Positions 41,748 to 51,404 are shown, counted from the first letter of the stretch. The stretch: 64,000 nt of DNA from Butyricicoccus pullicaecorum (GCA_018365995.1 JAGZIY010000003.1:1-64000); one strand, 5' to 3'. The notes: generated by a model from the letters alone, not told the origin. A program made the numbers and translations.

Positions 41748-41825
41748 CTTAGGTTTTGTGGCGGCGGGCAGGTTAAACTGCCCGCCGTACTTCATGAATC
41801 CTACAATGGAAAGGAATCAGTCACT

Positions 41826-42710
41826 ATGAAAGAGAATAAAGGGTTAAAATGGTTCCGGTTTGTGTGCATTGCACCAGCAACGATCCTATTCTTTGTCTTT
41901 ATGATTTTGCCAACCTTTAACGTATTTCGAATTTCGCTATATGAAAAAGGGGCATATTCTCCAAAAGAGACATTTGTAGGATTCAAGAATTTTGGGACAC
42001 TGTTGGCAGATGAAAATTTTATACGCTCTATGCAGAATATGATTTTACTGGTTGTTATGGTGACGGTCATTACATTTGCCATTGCACTCGTTTTTGCAGG
42101 GATTTTAAGCCGCGAAAAACTTAAAGGGCAGAATTTTTTCCGCATCGTATTTTATATTCCCAATATTTTATCGGTTGTTGTAATTTCGGGTATCTTTTCT
42201 GCAATTTATAAGCCGGAAAATGGTATGCTCAACAGTATCATAGGATTATTTCGTGATATGTCAGATCCCATTCTCTGGAAGGGAGAATCGCTTGTTATGG
42301 TCAGTATCATCATTGCGATGGTCTGGCAGGCAATTGGATATTATATGGTCATGTATATGGCGTCTATGGCAAGCGTACCAGAAAGTCTGTATGAGAGTGC
42401 AGGACTCGATGGTGCAAGCCGTATCACACAGTTTTTTCAAATCACTATTCCGTTGATTTGGACAAACATTCGAACCACATTGACCTTCTTTATTATTTCC
42501 ACCATCAATATGGCATTCCTGTTCGTAAAGGCAATGACTTCTGGCGGACCAAATGGCGCTTCTGATGTGGCACTCAACTACATGTACAGTCAGAAGGATG
42601 CCGGACTCTTTGGATACAGTATGGCGATTGGCGTTGTAATTTTCCTGTTCTCGTTTGCCTTGTCTGCGCTTGTAAATAAGGTGACTGAGCGTGAGCCGTT
42701 GGAATTCTGA
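41826..42710 (+). CDS. Sugar ABC transporter permease (MalF/UgpA type)
   Basis: A 294-residue permease with six membrane helices (FVCIAPATILFFVFMILPTF first) and the EAA-type loop YESAGLDGASRITQFFQITIP contacting the ATPase. It pairs with the following permease. AAGGAA precedes the ATG. No ATPase gene is in the operon, so a shared MsmX-like ATPase elsewhere is expected. Confidence 0.94.
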   Translation: MKENKGLKWFRFVCIAPATILFFVFMILPTFNVFRISLYEKGAYSPKETFVGFKNFGTLLADENFIRSMQNMILLVVMVTVITFAIALVFAGILSREKLKGQNFFRIVFYIPNILSVVVISGIFSAIYKPENGMLNSIIGLFRDMSDPILWKGESLVMVSIIIAMVWQAIGYYMVMYMASMASVPESLYESAGLDGASRITQFFQITIPLIWTNIRTTLTFFIISTINMAFLFVKAMTSGGPNGASDVALNYMYSQKDAGLFGYSMAIGVVIFLFSFALSALVNKVTEREPLEF

Positions 42711-42724
42711 GGAGGATATAGAAT

Positions 42725-43609
42725 ATGAACAGCAAAAAGAATACAGGAGAAGGGTTATACAAAGCTTTTATTTATGTGGTGCTGGCAGCACTTGCCATTG
42801 TCATTCTGGTTCCGGTTGCTTGGGTATTCATGGCGTCGCTCAAGCAGAACAGCGAATTTTATGGAAATCCATGGACGCTGCCAGCGGGCTTTTACTGGCA
42901 AAATTTTGTGGATGCATGGAATACTGCAAAGATGGGTGAATATATGCTGAACTCTGTAATTGTTACAGCATTGTCTCTCGTAATCCTGCTGGTTGTAGCA
43001 CTGCCTGCGTCCTACTGCTTGTCTCGCTTCCATTTTAAAGGACGAAAATTTCTAAATACGGCATTTATGGCGGGACTGTTTATCAATGTAAACTATATCG
43101 TTGTTCCGATTTTCCTCATGCTGCGTGATGGTGATATTTGGCTCAAAAAACTGTTAGGAAGCGGTTTTTTACTCAATAATTTGTTTGTGCTTGCAGTGAT
43201 TTATGCAGCAACTGCACTGCCATTTACCATCTATTTGCTTTCCAGCTATTTTTCAACTCTGTCTCATGAGTATGAGGAGGCTGCATACATCGATGGTGCA
43301 GGTTACGGCATGGCAATGTGGCGGATTATTTTCCCGATGGCGAAGCCGTCAATTATTACGGTTATTTTATTTAACTTCCTGTCGTTCTGGAATGAGTATA
43401 TCATTTCGATGACACTAATGAGTTCAGTAACAGCACCAAAGACATTGCCAGTGGGACTTCTCAATCTGATGCAGGCACAGCAGTCAGCGGCACAATATGG
43501 CATTATGTATGCAGGTCTTGTACTTGTGATGCTGCCTACCTTGATTTTGTATATGTGTGTACAAAAGCAGCTGACAGAAGGTATGACTGCTGGCGGACTT
43601 AAGGGATAA
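42725..43609 (+). CDS. Sugar ABC transporter permease (MalG/UgpE type)
   Basis: A 294-residue permease with six membrane helices (YVVLAALAIVILVPVAWVFM first) and the EAA-type loop YEEAAYIDGAGYGMAMWRII. Second half of the sugar transporter channel. Starts 14 bases after the first permease with GAGGA upstream. Complete. Confidence 0.94.
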   Translation: MNSKKNTGEGLYKAFIYVVLAALAIVILVPVAWVFMASLKQNSEFYGNPWTLPAGFYWQNFVDAWNTAKMGEYMLNSVIVTALSLVILLVVALPASYCLSRFHFKGRKFLNTAFMAGLFINVNYIVVPIFLMLRDGDIWLKKLLGSGFLLNNLFVLAVIYAATALPFTIYLLSSYFSTLSHEYEEAAYIDGAGYGMAMWRIIFPMAKPSIITVILFNFLSFWNEYIISMTLMSSVTAPKTLPVGLLNLMQAQQSAAQYGIMYAGLVLVMLPTLILYMCVQKQLTEGMTAGGLKG

Positions 43610-43621
43610 AGAGGTGATCGT

Positions 43622-43825
43622 ATGGAATTTTGGAAAGAACATATGACGTTGCGCGCAGTGCTGATTGCAGCTTTCTTTGTGCTGGGGCTTGCCCTTGTCA
43701 TCATTGGGTGGAAAATGACAGGACAGCTTGCTGGACTGGGCATTATGATAGCAGGAGTCATCTTCCTGCTGACTGCATTATTTCTTTATAACAAACCGTA
43801 TCAAACACCAAGTGAGAAAAAGTGA
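43622..43825 (+). CDS. Small two-helix membrane protein of the sugar operon
   Basis: A 67-residue protein with two membrane segments (LRAVLIAAFFVLGLALVIIG and AGLGIMIAGVIFLLTALFL) and a polar lysine-rich tail. It sits between the permeases and the phosphorylase, 12 bases after one and 9 before the other, so it is part of the operon. It resembles the small DUF6903-type proteins seen in GH112 loci; the role is unknown, perhaps an accessory of the transporter. Confidence 0.75.
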   Translation: MEFWKEHMTLRAVLIAAFFVLGLALVIIGWKMTGQLAGLGIMIAGVIFLLTALFLYNKPYQTPSEKK

Positions 43826-43834
43826 GGGTTCACA

Positions 43835-46012
43835 ATGACAGAACAAAAGCAAGATTTGAAGCATGGACGGGTAACCATTCCTACCAATCTGGATATCGTA
43901 CCAGAAACGATAGAGATGCTGAAGCGTTGGGGTGCAGATGCCATACGCGATTGTGATGGAACAGAGTTTCCGGAGGAACTGACAAAAACTGGCGCAAAAA
44001 TTTATGCTACCTATTACACAACACGCAAGGACAACGCTTGGGCAAAGGCGAATCCAGATGAGGTACAACAGTGCTACATTATGACCGCTTTCCATACTGC
44101 AACTGGTGGTATGCTGGAAATTCCGTTGATGCAGGGAATTTCTGATGAGCTGATGCAGGTCAACACAAGAGATGATATCGCACGCTGGTGGGAGGTTATT
44201 GACCGCACGACAGGAGAAGTGCTGACACCCGACTTGTGGCGGTATCATGAAGAAACGGGCTGTGTCGAGATTGCTGAGCCACAGGCGTTTCATGAATATA
44301 CGGTGAGTTTCCTTGCCTATATCATTTGGGATCCGGTGCATATGTATAATGCCGTAACCAATGACTGGAAGGATTTTGAGCATCAGATTACCTTTGATGT
44401 GCGCCAGCCAAAAACCCATAAATATACAATGGAACGTTTGCGTAAGTTCTGTGAGGAGCACCCCTATGTTAATGTTATTCGCTATACAACCTTCTTCCAT
44501 CAGTTTACTTTGATGTTTGATGAGCTCAAGCGCGAAAAGTATGTAGACTGGTATGGATATTCGGCATCAGTCAGTCCCTATATTTTGGAGCAGTTCGAGC
44601 GGGAGGTTGGTTATACATTCCGACCGGAGTATATCATTGACCAAGGTTATTATAACAATCAGTACCGCGTGCCGAGCAAGGAATTTCTTGATTTTCAGGC
44701 ATTCCAACGTCGGGAGGTTGCAAAGCTTGCCAAAGAGATGGTGGATATCACACATGCGTGCGGCAAGGAAGCCATGATGTTTTTAGGAGACCACTGGATT
44801 GGAACCGAGCCATTTATGCCAGAGTTTTCCACGATTGGACTTGATGCTGTGGTTGGCAGTGTGGGAAATGGCAGTACCCTGCGCCTTATTTCTGACATTC
44901 CAGGGGTTAAATATACAGAGGGACGTTTCTTGCCATATTTTTTCCCAGATACCTTTCATGAAGGTGGAGATCCAGTCAAAGAAGCAAAGGAAAACTGGGT
45001 GACTGCAAGACGTGCAATCCTGCGCAAGCCCATTGACCGCATTGGATATGGCGGATACTTAAAGCTTGCACTGGATTTTCCGGAGTTTATTGACTATGTA
45101 GAGGATGTGTGCAATGAGTTTCGAGAGCTGTATGAAAATGCACAAAATACTACACCATATTGCGTCAAAACCGTTGCAGTTCTAAATAGCTGGGGCAAGA
45201 TTCGAAGCTGGGGCTGCCACATGGTACACCATGCACTGTACCAAAAACAGAATTACAGCTATGCAGGTATTATAGAAGCACTTTCTGGTGCACCGTTTGA
45301 TGTGAAGTTTATTTCCTTCTCGGATTTGAAGGAAGATGCACAGATTTTGGATCATGTAGATGTACTCATCAATGTAGGGGATGGAGATACTGCGCATACC
45401 GGCGGCGCTATTTGGGAGGACGCACAGATTGTTGCAAAGATTCGTGAATTTGTATACAATGGCGGTGGTTTTATCGGGGTCGGTGAGCCGTCTGGTCATC
45501 AGTATCAGGGACACTATTTGCAGCTTGCCAGCCTGATGGGCGTAGAGAAAGAGACTGGATTTACACTCAATTATGATAAATATAATTGGGAGGAGCATAC
45601 AGGACATTTCATTTTGCAGGATACCACAAAGCCTGTGGATTTTGGTGAGGGCAAAAAAAGTATATATGCCTATGAGGGAACAGAGATCCTTGTACAGCGG
45701 GAAAAAGAAGTCCAGATGGCGGTCAAGGATTTTGGCAAGGGACGATCGGTTTATATCAGCGGACTGCCATACAGTTTTGAAAACAGCCGCATTTTATACC
45801 GCAGTATTCTATGGAGTACACACAGTGAGGAAGAACTAAAGCACTGGTTTAGTACAAACTTTAATGTAGAAGTACATGCATATGTCGAAAACGGGAAATA
45901 TTGCGTGGTAAATAACACCTATGTGCCGCAGGATACCGTGGTATATCGCGGAGATGCAAGCAGCTTTGCACTGCACATGGAGGCAAACGAGATTCGTTGG
46001 TATGAAATTTAA
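43835..46012 (+). CDS. lnpA: GH112 phosphorylase (galacto-N-biose / lacto-N-biose type)
   Basis: A 725-residue cytoplasmic glycoside phosphorylase of family GH112. Conserved parts: the start GRVTIPTNLDIVPETIEMLK, RWGADAIRDCDGTEFPEEL, VNVIRYTTFFHQF and FLGDHWIGTEPF (the aspartate here is the likely general acid), then a Rossmann-like middle (DVLINVGDGDTAHTGG) and a C-terminal beta domain. Known members split Gal-beta-1,3-HexNAc, or Gal-beta-1,4-L-rhamnose, with phosphate to Gal-1-P and the free sugar. The exact substrate cannot be read; sequence order with a sugar importer suits mucin or milk-oligosaccharide use. Last gene of the operon. Confidence 0.93.
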   Translation: MTEQKQDLKHGRVTIPTNLDIVPETIEMLKRWGADAIRDCDGTEFPEELTKTGAKIYATYYTTRKDNAWAKANPDEVQQCYIMTAFHTATGGMLEIPLMQGISDELMQVNTRDDIARWWEVIDRTTGEVLTPDLWRYHEETGCVEIAEPQAFHEYTVSFLAYIIWDPVHMYNAVTNDWKDFEHQITFDVRQPKTHKYTMERLRKFCEEHPYVNVIRYTTFFHQFTLMFDELKREKYVDWYGYSASVSPYILEQFEREVGYTFRPEYIIDQGYYNNQYRVPSKEFLDFQAFQRREVAKLAKEMVDITHACGKEAMMFLGDHWIGTEPFMPEFSTIGLDAVVGSVGNGSTLRLISDIPGVKYTEGRFLPYFFPDTFHEGGDPVKEAKENWVTARRAILRKPIDRIGYGGYLKLALDFPEFIDYVEDVCNEFRELYENAQNTTPYCVKTVAVLNSWGKIRSWGCHMVHHALYQKQNYSYAGIIEALSGAPFDVKFISFSDLKEDAQILDHVDVLINVGDGDTAHTGGAIWEDAQIVAKIREFVYNGGGFIGVGEPSGHQYQGHYLQLASLMGVEKETGFTLNYDKYNWEEHTGHFILQDTTKPVDFGEGKKSIYAYEGTEILVQREKEVQMAVKDFGKGRSVYISGLPYSFENSRILYRSILWSTHSEEELKHWFSTNFNVEVHAYVENGKYCVVNNTYVPQDTVVYRGDASSFALHMEANEIRWYEI

Positions 46013-46050
46013 GATATGATGAGAGAATAAAGGGAAACATTGCTTTTTTA

Positions 46051-46079
46051 TTGCATTTTTTTGTATTTTGCTTTATAAT
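46051..46079 (+). promoter_or_regulatory. Promoter of the methyltransferase gene
   Basis: TTGCAT (46051-46056), 17-base spacer, TATAAT (46074-46079). Shows that the gene is separate from the sugar operon. Confidence 0.8.
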
Positions 46080-46121
46080 AAAGCGTGATTGACAGGATAT
46101 GATACAGGAGTTGAAAAAGCA

Positions 46122-46964
46122 ATGATGACAAAATTTCTTTTGGCACTCAATCGGTTGTTCCCCTTACCCATACATCCCTTTAATTTGCAGAATGAGGGAA
46201 AAGAAAGTTATGCAATGTGGCAGTATGAGCGCGGCGCAAACACGATTGCATTTTATACAGAACGATATACACCAGAAGAAATGTTTCAGGATAAGGTCGT
46301 TCTGGATGTTGGATGCGGTGCAGGTGGAAAGACCATGTATTATGCTTCGCAGGGAGTCGCAAAAATCGTTGGCATGGATATCGTTCCGTATTATAAAGAG
46401 GAAGCAGAAGCATTGGCGAAACAGCTGGGCTATGCAGACCGCTTTACTTTTGTTGTGGGAGATGCCGCGCAGACCGGTTTTGAGGAAAATAGCTTCGATA
46501 CCATCATTATGAATGATGCAATGGAGCATGTGGATAGACCTGATCTGGTTTTGGCAGAGGTGCGTCGAATCTTAAAGCCGGGGGGCAGGCTGTATGTCAA
46601 TTTTCCGCCGTACTATCACCCTTTTGGAGCCCACCTATCCGATCTCATTGCAATCCCGTGGGTGCACATGTTCTTTTCTGAGGATACACTGGTAGCAGCC
46701 TATAAGGAACTGTGTAAAACGGTTCCTGATGGGGACGATCGCATATCATTCCGTATCTCCAAGAACGCGCAGGGAAAAGAGTATTTTTCCTATATCAACC
46801 ATATGACGGTGAAACGCTTTGATGGACTGCGCGCACAAGCTGGTCTCAAGCAGGCGTATTACCGTGAAGTGCCGCTGAGAGGTTTCTTAGCGCCCCTTGC
46901 AAAACTCCCGCTTCTCAAGGAGTGTTTTGTGAAGATGGTTGTCTGTGTGTTTGAAAAAGAATAA
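46122..46964 (+). CDS. Class I SAM-dependent methyltransferase
   Basis: A 280-residue methyltransferase. SAM motif I is VVLDVGCGAGGKTMYYA, then VGMDIVP, DTIIMNDAMEHVDRPD (motif II region) and LKPGGRLYVNFPPYYHP. The last 60 residues are hydrophobic in part (FLAPLAKLPLLKECFVKMVV). Substrate unknown; UbiE/COQ5- and sugar- or lipid-methylating enzymes share these motifs. Start chosen at ATG 46122, 11 bases after GGAG; ATG 46125 is an alternative. Confidence 0.88.
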   Translation: MMTKFLLALNRLFPLPIHPFNLQNEGKESYAMWQYERGANTIAFYTERYTPEEMFQDKVVLDVGCGAGGKTMYYASQGVAKIVGMDIVPYYKEEAEALAKQLGYADRFTFVVGDAAQTGFEENSFDTIIMNDAMEHVDRPDLVLAEVRRILKPGGRLYVNFPPYYHPFGAHLSDLIAIPWVHMFFSEDTLVAAYKELCKTVPDGDDRISFRISKNAQGKEYFSYINHMTVKRFDGLRAQAGLKQAYYREVPLRGFLAPLAKLPLLKECFVKMVVCVFEKE

Positions 46965-46970
46965 CGATTC

Positions 46971-47007
46971 AAAGAGACGAATTGCTTTGCAGTTCGTCTC
47001 TTTTTTT
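46971..47007 (+). terminator. Terminator of the methyltransferase gene
   Basis: AAAGAGACGAA pairs with TTCGTCTCTTT, with a small inner TGC/GCA stem, followed by a seven-T run. Confidence 0.9.
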
Positions 47008-47110
47008 GCAAATAAATTGGAAGAAATGACCTGCTTAGACTTTTGGTGTAGGAACTGTGCCAAAAAGAAGAGAAGAAAAATGTACAATATGCTGAAAAAA
47101 TGTAAGCAGA

Positions 47111-47139
47111 TTGACAATATATTTGGAGGAGTATATAAT
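47111..47139 (+). promoter_or_regulatory. Promoter of the GH63-type glycosidase gene
   Basis: TTGACA (47111-47116), 17-base spacer, TATAAT (47134-47139); consensus. Leader of about 80 bases. Confidence 0.88.
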
Positions 47140-47228
47140 ATAGCCATGATTTGTAAATTGGATTTATCAATAAATCTAATAAACAAGTAATCGGAACAAA
47201 CAAATCAGGGGAGAATCAGGAGGAGTAT

Positions 47229-49535
47229 ATGAAAAGACGATTGAGACATGGAGTGAGTTTGCTGTTGGCTGCATGCATTACAACAAGCACATTCGGGGGA
47301 GCACTTGCAAATGCAGAATCCGCAGGATACAAAATTGAGGATTTTGCAAATGTGCTGGATGTAACTGCACGATTGGATAATGAGCCGTATGGATATTACT
47401 CTACGAGCAGATACAATGCCTTTTCAGATATGGGAGCATGGCATGGGTATCATTTGCATGCACTGGATGCACTCAGCACTTATGGCGGATTTGCAGGACC
47501 ACATATCATTGTGCAGGATATTGGAATGAATTTGTCAGATTGCATCAGCCGTCTGGAACTGTCGAATGCAGATGGAACGAAAATAGACCTTACAAGTGCA
47601 AGACCATACATGGCATATTATCCGGGACGGCTCATGCAATATTATGAGGTGCGAGATGCATATAAGGTAACATTGGAATTGATTTTTGTGAGTGGAAGAA
47701 CGAATTTGGTTCGTGCGCAGATTGAAAACTATCAGGATAAGCCGCTTGTACTGAATGTTGGCTGGAGTGGTCGTGTATTTGCAGAAAATAAAATGGGGAC
47801 AAAAACATATCCGACGAATGTCAGTCTAGGAACCGCAGAAAATGGTGTGCAGGTTTCCTTTGCGGAAGGGAGCAAAGGATGGACAACAACACCGGAAATG
47901 AAATACACAATTCGACACAGCGAGCCAGTCAGCACACAAATCGCTGATAATAAGCTGAGCTATGTGTCAAAAGCATCAAAGCCAGTTACCATCACAAAAG
48001 GCAAACCATATATCACTTATACCACGGAAAGCTTTACTTTTACTAAGGCAGAGGCTGATCAGGAATCCAAAACAGTTCAGACATTGCTTGCAAACCCGGA
48101 AAAGGCGTTTGCTGATAACCGCACTAGATGGGAGGGGTATCTGAATAAGACCTTTGATAAGGTGGATGATGTGGCAAAGCCATATAAAAATGCAACGGTA
48201 AAGGCGATGGAGACTCTGATTACCAACTGGAGAAGTCCGGCGGGCATGTTTCAGCATAGCGGGTTAACGCCGTCTATGTCATATAAGTGGTTTAATGGCG
48301 TTTGGGGATGGGATACATGGAAAAATGCAGCTGGTATTGCTGCATTTGATCCAGAACTTGCAAAGGATGGTATTCGCTGTATGTTTGATTATCAGATTCA
48401 GCCAACCGATCCTGTAAGACCGCAGGATGCCGGCACGATTTTTGATTGCTTCAGTTATCCGGAGGATTCAGGAAACTATCGCAATTCAAAACCGCCGCTC
48501 TCTGCATGGGGTGTTTGGAAAGTGTATCAGGAATCTAAGGATAAGGCATTTTTGAATGAGATGTATCCAAAGTTGACGGCATATCATAACTGGTGGTATA
48601 CTAACCGTGATACAGACCAAAATGGTGTGGCTGAGTATGGTGCGATGGTGGATGACCTCCATTACCAAAGAGATGATAAGAAACAGATTAAAAAAGATAA
48701 AGATGGAAAGCCTCTGCTGGATGTAGCAGCAATCATTGAGGCAGCTGCTTGGGAAAGCGGCATGGACAATGCAACTCGCTTTGATCAGGAGGGCAGCGGC
48801 AAGGATGATATTGGTGTTCAGGTATTTGAAAACACCAACAAAAATGGAAAGGTGATTGGATATTCCATCAATCAGGAATCTGTGGATTTGAATGCAATGC
48901 TTTATGCAGAGAAAGCATTCTTAAAATCAATTGCTTTGGAAATTGGTAAGACCGAAGACGCAAAGAAATACGAGAGCGAAGCGAAGAAATTGGCTGAATA
49001 CATCAATGAGAATATGTGGGATGAAAAGACCGGGTTCTATTATGATCTGCAAATCAGCAAAGATGGGACGCAGAAAAAGCTGTTGACCAACCGTGGAAAG
49101 GGTACAGAAGTCTGGATGCCGCTTTGGGCAAAGCTCGCACCTGAAAATCGTGCACAAAAGGTTAAGGACAACATGATGGATGCAGGTAAGTTTAATCTTC
49201 GCGTGCCTATGCCAACTGCTTCGGCAGATAATGCAAAGTTTAACCCATATCGTTACTGGAGAGGACCGGTGTGGCTGGATCAGGCGCTGTATGGAGTAGA
49301 AGCATTGCAGAATTATGGATATGAAGCGGAAGCAAAAACATTGGCATATAAACTTTTCGATGGTGCAGAGGGACTCCTGACAGATGGTCCAATTCATGAA
49401 AATTATAATCCGGTTACAGGAGAAGGATTGCACACAAAGAACTTCAGTTGGTCGGCAGCAGCATATTATATGCTTTATCAGAATGCCTTAGCAGAAACCA
49501 ATCCATCTACTCAGACTGGAATCCCGATAAAGTAA
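47229..49535 (+). CDS. Secreted GH63-type (YgjK-like) glycosidase
   Basis: A 768-residue exported enzyme with a Sec signal peptide (LLLAACITTSTFGGALA, cleavage near residue 29). An N-terminal beta domain (about 30-300) is followed by an alpha/alpha barrel: FNGVWGWDTWKNAAGIAAFD (conserved aspartate), GVWKVYQES, WWYTNRDTDQNGVAEYG, and RYWRGPVWLDQALYG then GPIHENYNPVTGEG with a likely catalytic glutamate. These are GH63 features of YgjK-like alpha-glycosidases. No lipobox, LPXTG or surface-binding repeats, so it is probably released. GGAGGAG precedes the ATG. Real substrate is unknown, perhaps alpha-linked gluco-oligosaccharides. Confidence 0.88.
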   Translation: MKRRLRHGVSLLLAACITTSTFGGALANAESAGYKIEDFANVLDVTARLDNEPYGYYSTSRYNAFSDMGAWHGYHLHALDALSTYGGFAGPHIIVQDIGMNLSDCISRLELSNADGTKIDLTSARPYMAYYPGRLMQYYEVRDAYKVTLELIFVSGRTNLVRAQIENYQDKPLVLNVGWSGRVFAENKMGTKTYPTNVSLGTAENGVQVSFAEGSKGWTTTPEMKYTIRHSEPVSTQIADNKLSYVSKASKPVTITKGKPYITYTTESFTFTKAEADQESKTVQTLLANPEKAFADNRTRWEGYLNKTFDKVDDVAKPYKNATVKAMETLITNWRSPAGMFQHSGLTPSMSYKWFNGVWGWDTWKNAAGIAAFDPELAKDGIRCMFDYQIQPTDPVRPQDAGTIFDCFSYPEDSGNYRNSKPPLSAWGVWKVYQESKDKAFLNEMYPKLTAYHNWWYTNRDTDQNGVAEYGAMVDDLHYQRDDKKQIKKDKDGKPLLDVAAIIEAAAWESGMDNATRFDQEGSGKDDIGVQVFENTNKNGKVIGYSINQESVDLNAMLYAEKAFLKSIALEIGKTEDAKKYESEAKKLAEYINENMWDEKTGFYYDLQISKDGTQKKLLTNRGKGTEVWMPLWAKLAPENRAQKVKDNMMDAGKFNLRVPMPTASADNAKFNPYRYWRGPVWLDQALYGVEALQNYGYEAEAKTLAYKLFDGAEGLLTDGPIHENYNPVTGEGLHTKNFSWSAAAYYMLYQNALAETNPSTQTGIPIK

Positions 49536-49543
49536 ATGTGGGA

Positions 49544-49580
49544 AAAGGGTGCTGTACCGAAGCGGACAGCACCCTTTTTT
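49544..49580 (+). terminator. Terminator of the GH63 gene
   Basis: AAAGGGTGCTGT pairs with ACAGCACCCTTT around a 10-base loop, followed by T-run. The ROK gene begins only 21 bases later, so it may be expressed by readthrough. Confidence 0.88.
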
Positions 49581-49601
49581 TGATAGGAAGAGGCGAGCGC
49601 A

Positions 49602-50825
49602 ATGAACATGACAGAAAAAAGTATCAATCAGGAAAAGCAGCAAAGAATCAATCGTACGTTGGTATTACAGCTCTTACGACAGCAAAAACTGGCTTCCAGA
49701 GCGGATATTGCAAAGTTGTCTGGATTACAGCGTGCAACAATTTCAAATATTGTGCGTGAGCTTATTGATTTGGGATTGGTTGTGGAAAATGGTTTATTAT
49801 GTAATGAACATGGACGGCGTTCCATTGGAATTCAAATCAACGGAAAACAGGTTGGTGTCATTGGGGTGATGATAACAAGGCAGTATTTTGGAATCAGTCG
49901 AATTGGGCTGTGCGGAGAATTGTTTGAAACACAATATTTTCAGCTGAATCCGCAAGATACAGTTACAGAAAGTCTGAAGCAGCTTAAAAGGGAAATCAAT
50001 CGTGTGATTATGAATCATCCTCAATTTCGTGTGTTAGCAGTTGGATTTGCAGTACCGGGACCTTACCGTATGGAGGGAGATGAGATGATTTTTATCACGA
50101 ATTTGAAGGGGTGGGACGGTGTTCCCATTCACTCTCTGTTACAGCAAGGAATTGCCATCCCTACCTTTATCGCGAATGATGCCAATGCAGGTGCGTTGGC
50201 GCAGCTTTGGAGTCATGAAAAAAACTTGACCAAAAAAGATTTGATTTATATTGTAGCAGGGCAAGGGATTGGTTGTGGGATGATTTCAGATGGTGCGGTA
50301 CTCAAAGGTGCAATGGGAATTGCTGGGGAAATTGGTCATACAACGATTGATTATCATGGACCGCGGTGTGCATGTGGAAATTATGGGTGTTTAGAGCTAT
50401 ACGCCTCAGTATTGGCACTCAAAGATCGTATCCGGACACGCCTTTCTGCAGGAGAGGAATCCAGTGTGTCCTTAGAAGACCTTAGCGGAGCATCGGGGAA
50501 TGCTGCAATCAGGAAAGCTTGGGAAGAAGGCGATGCTCTTATATATGAAGAGTTCTATAAAACCTGTGAGTATTTGGCGATTGGGCTGGTCAGTCTCATC
50601 AATCAAATGGATCCAGAGCTTGTCATTTTGGGAGATAGCTTAGCTGAAATTGGCGGAGAACGTATGCTGAAAAGTATACGAAATGAAATCAAAGCGCGTA
50701 TTCGCCCAATAATTTGGAAAAACTTGCGTGTTGAATTGAGCACACTGCCAGAAAATCCGATTTTGATAGGGGCAGGGGCAGTTGCTATTCAGCATATTTT
50801 TGAAAATCCGCTTCTGTTTGTATAA
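49602..50825 (+). CDS. ROK-family transcriptional regulator (NagC/XylR type)
   Basis: A 407-residue regulator. An N-terminal winged HTH (about residues 15-70: NRTLVLQLLRQQKLASRADI, AKLSGLQRATISNIVREL) precedes a ROK sugar-binding domain with the DxGxT-like GVIGVMITRQ region, FIANDANAGALAQL, GEIGHTTIDYHGPRC and the zinc motif CACGNYGCLELYAS. It should bind a sugar or sugar phosphate and control glycan genes; the adjacent GH63 gene and the ABC-GH112 operon are the obvious candidate targets. GAGG precedes the ATG. Confidence 0.92.
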   Translation: MNMTEKSINQEKQQRINRTLVLQLLRQQKLASRADIAKLSGLQRATISNIVRELIDLGLVVENGLLCNEHGRRSIGIQINGKQVGVIGVMITRQYFGISRIGLCGELFETQYFQLNPQDTVTESLKQLKREINRVIMNHPQFRVLAVGFAVPGPYRMEGDEMIFITNLKGWDGVPIHSLLQQGIAIPTFIANDANAGALAQLWSHEKNLTKKDLIYIVAGQGIGCGMISDGAVLKGAMGIAGEIGHTTIDYHGPRCACGNYGCLELYASVLALKDRIRTRLSAGEESSVSLEDLSGASGNAAIRKAWEEGDALIYEEFYKTCEYLAIGLVSLINQMDPELVILGDSLAEIGGERMLKSIRNEIKARIRPIIWKNLRVELSTLPENPILIGAGAVAIQHIFENPLLFV

Positions 50826-50922
50826 TAGTTTGTCAGAACCATTCAAATTTTTTCGTGGATTTGGCAAATATTTGGTAGCCATTTTCTGCAAAAGTGGTAG
50901 AAAATGGCGTGCTATATAAAAA

Positions 50923-50974
50923 CTCTCAGGTATATTGCATCGTGTCGCACACGAAATACCTGAGAGCTTTTCTT
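50923..50974. terminator. Bidirectional terminator with two-level stem
   Basis: CTCTCAGGTAT pairs with ATACCTGAGAG and an inner TCGTGT/ACACGA hairpin fills the loop; CTTTTCTT follows. It serves the ROK gene and the convergent gene. Confidence 0.85.
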
Positions 50975-51386
50975 ATTTTTGAGACAGTAGATATTCTTCT
51001 ACAAGTTGGGCACCGTGCTGAATACAGACGTCACAGGAACAGAGCGGCGTTCCTGTATCCCGTCCTTTCAGTTCATGGCATAGAACGGAACCAGTGGATT
51101 CCTGAAATGCTTGTCCTAAGGTGCGATTTAGCTTGTAGGTAGATCCTTTTGTTGCTCCGGGTGCATCTACACCAGCACTGTTTTTGAGTCCTGCGAGCAT
51201 GAGTCCGCCGCTAAGTGCCCCGCAGACTTCCATCATACCCATACCAAGACCAAAGCCTTCACTCATTTTATAAGCGGTTTGTTGGTCAATGTCAAACAAA
51301 TCGGCATAGGCGCAGATTACTGCCTGCGCACAGTTATAGCCTTTTTGATGTAATTCAAGTGCGCGTTCAACTCTGGATTGTGACAT
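50973..51386 (-). CDS. C-GCAxxG-C-C family protein
   Basis: A 137-residue protein with the family pattern: GYNCAQAVICAY, then MEVCGALSGGLMLAGL (the GCAxxG-like CGALSGG), TGSVLCHEL and PLCSCDVCIQHGAQLVEEYL. The conserved cysteines suggest a redox or metal-related function; members are common in anaerobes next to transporters or redox genes but have no proven activity. GAAGGAG stands 8 bases before the ATG. Confidence 0.88.
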   Translation of the reverse strand: MSQSRVERALELHQKGYNCAQAVICAYADLFDIDQQTAYKMSEGFGLGMGMMEVCGALSGGLMLAGLKNSAGVDAPGATKGSTYKLNRTLGQAFQESTGSVLCHELKGRDTGTPLCSCDVCIQHGAQLVEEYLLSQK

Positions 51387-51404
51387 GTAAAGAAACTCCT
51401 TCTG

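Noticed and set aside
40443..41795. 450-codon minus-strand frame over the sugar-binding lipoprotein
   Set aside because: Antisense to a gene with signal peptide and family match; no ribosome site.
46939..47190. 83-codon frame between the methyltransferase and GH63 genes
   Set aside because: It spans a terminator and the GH63 promoter.
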